From the IMG/VR virus record IMGVR_UViG_3300024433_000001, positions 1 to 58,212 of that record: DNA of 58,212 bases; one strand, 5' to 3'. A model generated the notes under the pieces. The model was not told the DNA's origin, made no database searches, and was given only the letters and a program-made list of their open reading frames with translations. The translations under genes and the position numbers were made by a program. Shown piece after piece: positions 57,304 to 58,212 of this stretch (positions are counted from its first letter, which is position 1; the number at the start of each line of letters is the position of its first letter). Origin of the DNA: a virus.

Positions 57304-58212
57304 TTACTTGCCCACCTTCAACTTGCGCAAGACTCTAAACTGACTATCTTTTTGCTCGAATGGAATGTCCGTTGTAACCAAACGGTCAAGGTATTCATCC
57401 GCAACCGTGATTTTTCCTTTGCGCACTTGCGTTTTGAGGCTATACCGGACATTGCCAAACTCGCCAAATGTCGCATCGCCGATTTGTTCCTTGAACCAAT
57501 TCTCTAGCTCGATCTTCTCGGTCTCGAGCTTTTTCAGCATTGCCTTGATCTCGATTAGCCGTTTGTCCTGATTGACCGTATCAGACGATAAAGTTGCCGT
57601 GGCGCCGTTATCGTTCGGGTGTAGTAGGCATAACGTTTCCTTCGTTGATTTCGACCCGTCTACTGGCGGCGCAGTGCCGGTCTGAACCCGGTCCCAGAAT
57701 CGTTTAAGATGCTCCACGACCTTGAACAACAACCCATCCTGCCGATCAAAGTCTCGAGTGAAAAAGTCGCGGTTGCCAATCAAACCAGCTACCGACCCCC
57801 ATTTAAGGTTCAGAATCAACATCTGCGCCTGATTTTGAACTTGGTGGTGTAATGGCACAGACCCACCCCTCCAGTCCTTTGCGCTAAACTGACCAGAAGT
57901 CTTTAACTCGAGCGCGCCAAACCCTCGTTTACCGTCGTAAACAATCCTGTCGGGCGTACAAAACAGAAAATCCCAATCCGTACTTCTGCGGAATGCGAAC
58001 TCTCCAGGATCGTGTGTCCGCCGTCCCGTTTCGTCCTCGTAAAGCGTGGTAACAATTGGTTCCAAAAGGTGGCCCAACCGCATTGCAAGCGTCTCCCTAG
58101 CGTTAGGCAGGACGATCCCGCGCTTTTCGGCCCAGAGCGTATAGGGCGATTTGTATGGATTAAGCCCTAACGCAGTGGCGACTTCCGATGCGCCAATTCC
58201 CGCTTGGCGTTC
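57304..58212 (-). CDS. YqaJ-type recombination exonuclease, C-terminal part
   Basis: This is the continuation of the gene that starts at base 199; bases 58086-58212 repeat 1-127. The catalytic core is visible: an Asp in the WDFLFCTPD segment and a Glu-x-Lys in ALELKTSGQ, the PD-(D/E)xK pattern of this nuclease superfamily. The last third has a predicted coiled coil rich in Glu and Lys, around the IKAMLKKLETEKIELENW region. It sits immediately upstream of RecT, the classic exonuclease plus annealase pair of phage recombination modules. An annotation stopping at the window edge would wrongly start it at an internal Met (58083). Confidence 0.93.
   Translation of the reverse strand, partial: ERQAGIGASEVATALGLNPYKSPYTLWAEKRGIVLPNARETLAMRLGHLLEPIVTTLYEDETGRRTHDPGEFAFRRSTDWDFLFCTPDRIVYDGKRGFGALELKTSGQFSAKDWRGGSVPLHHQVQNQAQMLILNLKWGSVAGLIGNRDFFTRDFDRQDGLLFKVVEHLKRFWDRVQTGTAPPVDGSKSTKETLCLLHPNDNGATATLSSDTVNQDKRLIEIKAMLKKLETEKIELENWFKEQIGDATFGEFGNVRYSLKTQVRKGKITVADEYLDRLVTTDIPFEQKDSQFRVLRKLKVGK
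58086..58212. repeat. Terminal direct repeat, right copy
   Basis: Exact second copy of bases 1-127. It should be counted once when the genome is closed. It lies within the 5' part of the exonuclease gene. Confidence 0.95.

Noticed and set aside
1-58212. CRISPR arrays
   Set aside because: Repeats present are tandem or dispersed without regular spacers of 25-45 bp; none forms a CRISPR-like array.

Overview
The window is a complete circular tailed-phage genome. Bases 1-127 and 58086-58212 are identical, so the non-redundant genome is 58,085 bp and one gene (a YqaJ-type exonuclease) crosses the join. The host cannot be named. Purine-rich Shine-Dalgarno sites, sigma70-like promoters and rho-independent terminators point to a bacterium, and signal peptides and a small M15 peptidase are compatible with a Gram-negative one. 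A P22-like portal, a large polyvalent protein, and the absence of any tape-measure or sheath protein suggest podovirus morphology. No integrase, DNA polymerase, RNA polymerase or tRNA gene was seen.

Layout. (1) Late operon, minus strand, 34998 down to 2442: small and large terminase, portal, scaffold, major capsid protein, decoration and neck proteins, tail and fibre proteins, a 1454-residue tail protein with tandem beta-type repeats, a Gln-rich protein, a 2839-residue large polyvalent protein with a RadC/JAB domain, an M15 peptidase and a permuted papain-like enzyme. (2) Early operon, minus strand, starting at a Cro/CI-like regulator (2204), crossing the circle join and running down to 42497. 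It holds an AP2-HNH nuclease, small proteins, YqaJ exonuclease and RecT, a split C5 cytosine methyltransferase with a nested HNH nuclease, an SbcC-like ATPase, a RusA resolvase, a beta-class methyltransferase, a radical SAM protein, duplicated Ala-rich proteins, a DUF5131 protein and a replication initiator. (3) Plus-strand block 38842-42444: eight small genes behind a strong promoter with an operator in its spacer, ended by a strong terminator. (4) Control region 35.0-38.8 kb: an excisionase-like DNA-binding protein, paired dyads, iterons, and about 2.5 kb of GC-rich DNA without convincing genes.

Likely workings. The regulator at 2204 and the excisionase-like protein at 35748 are candidates to control the leftward operons and the plus-strand block. 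Replication would use the initiator at 43479-44549, host polymerase, and a RecT/YqaJ/RusA/SbcC recombination set. Two methyltransferase systems would protect or mark phage DNA. Headful packaging from near TerS is plausible.

The least explained parts are the methyltransferase locus that uses all three minus-strand frames, the plus-strand cassette whose genes are separated by three copies of a double-hairpin repeat, and a promoter-to-terminator unit at 37549-38217 that encodes no recognisable protein but folds strongly.
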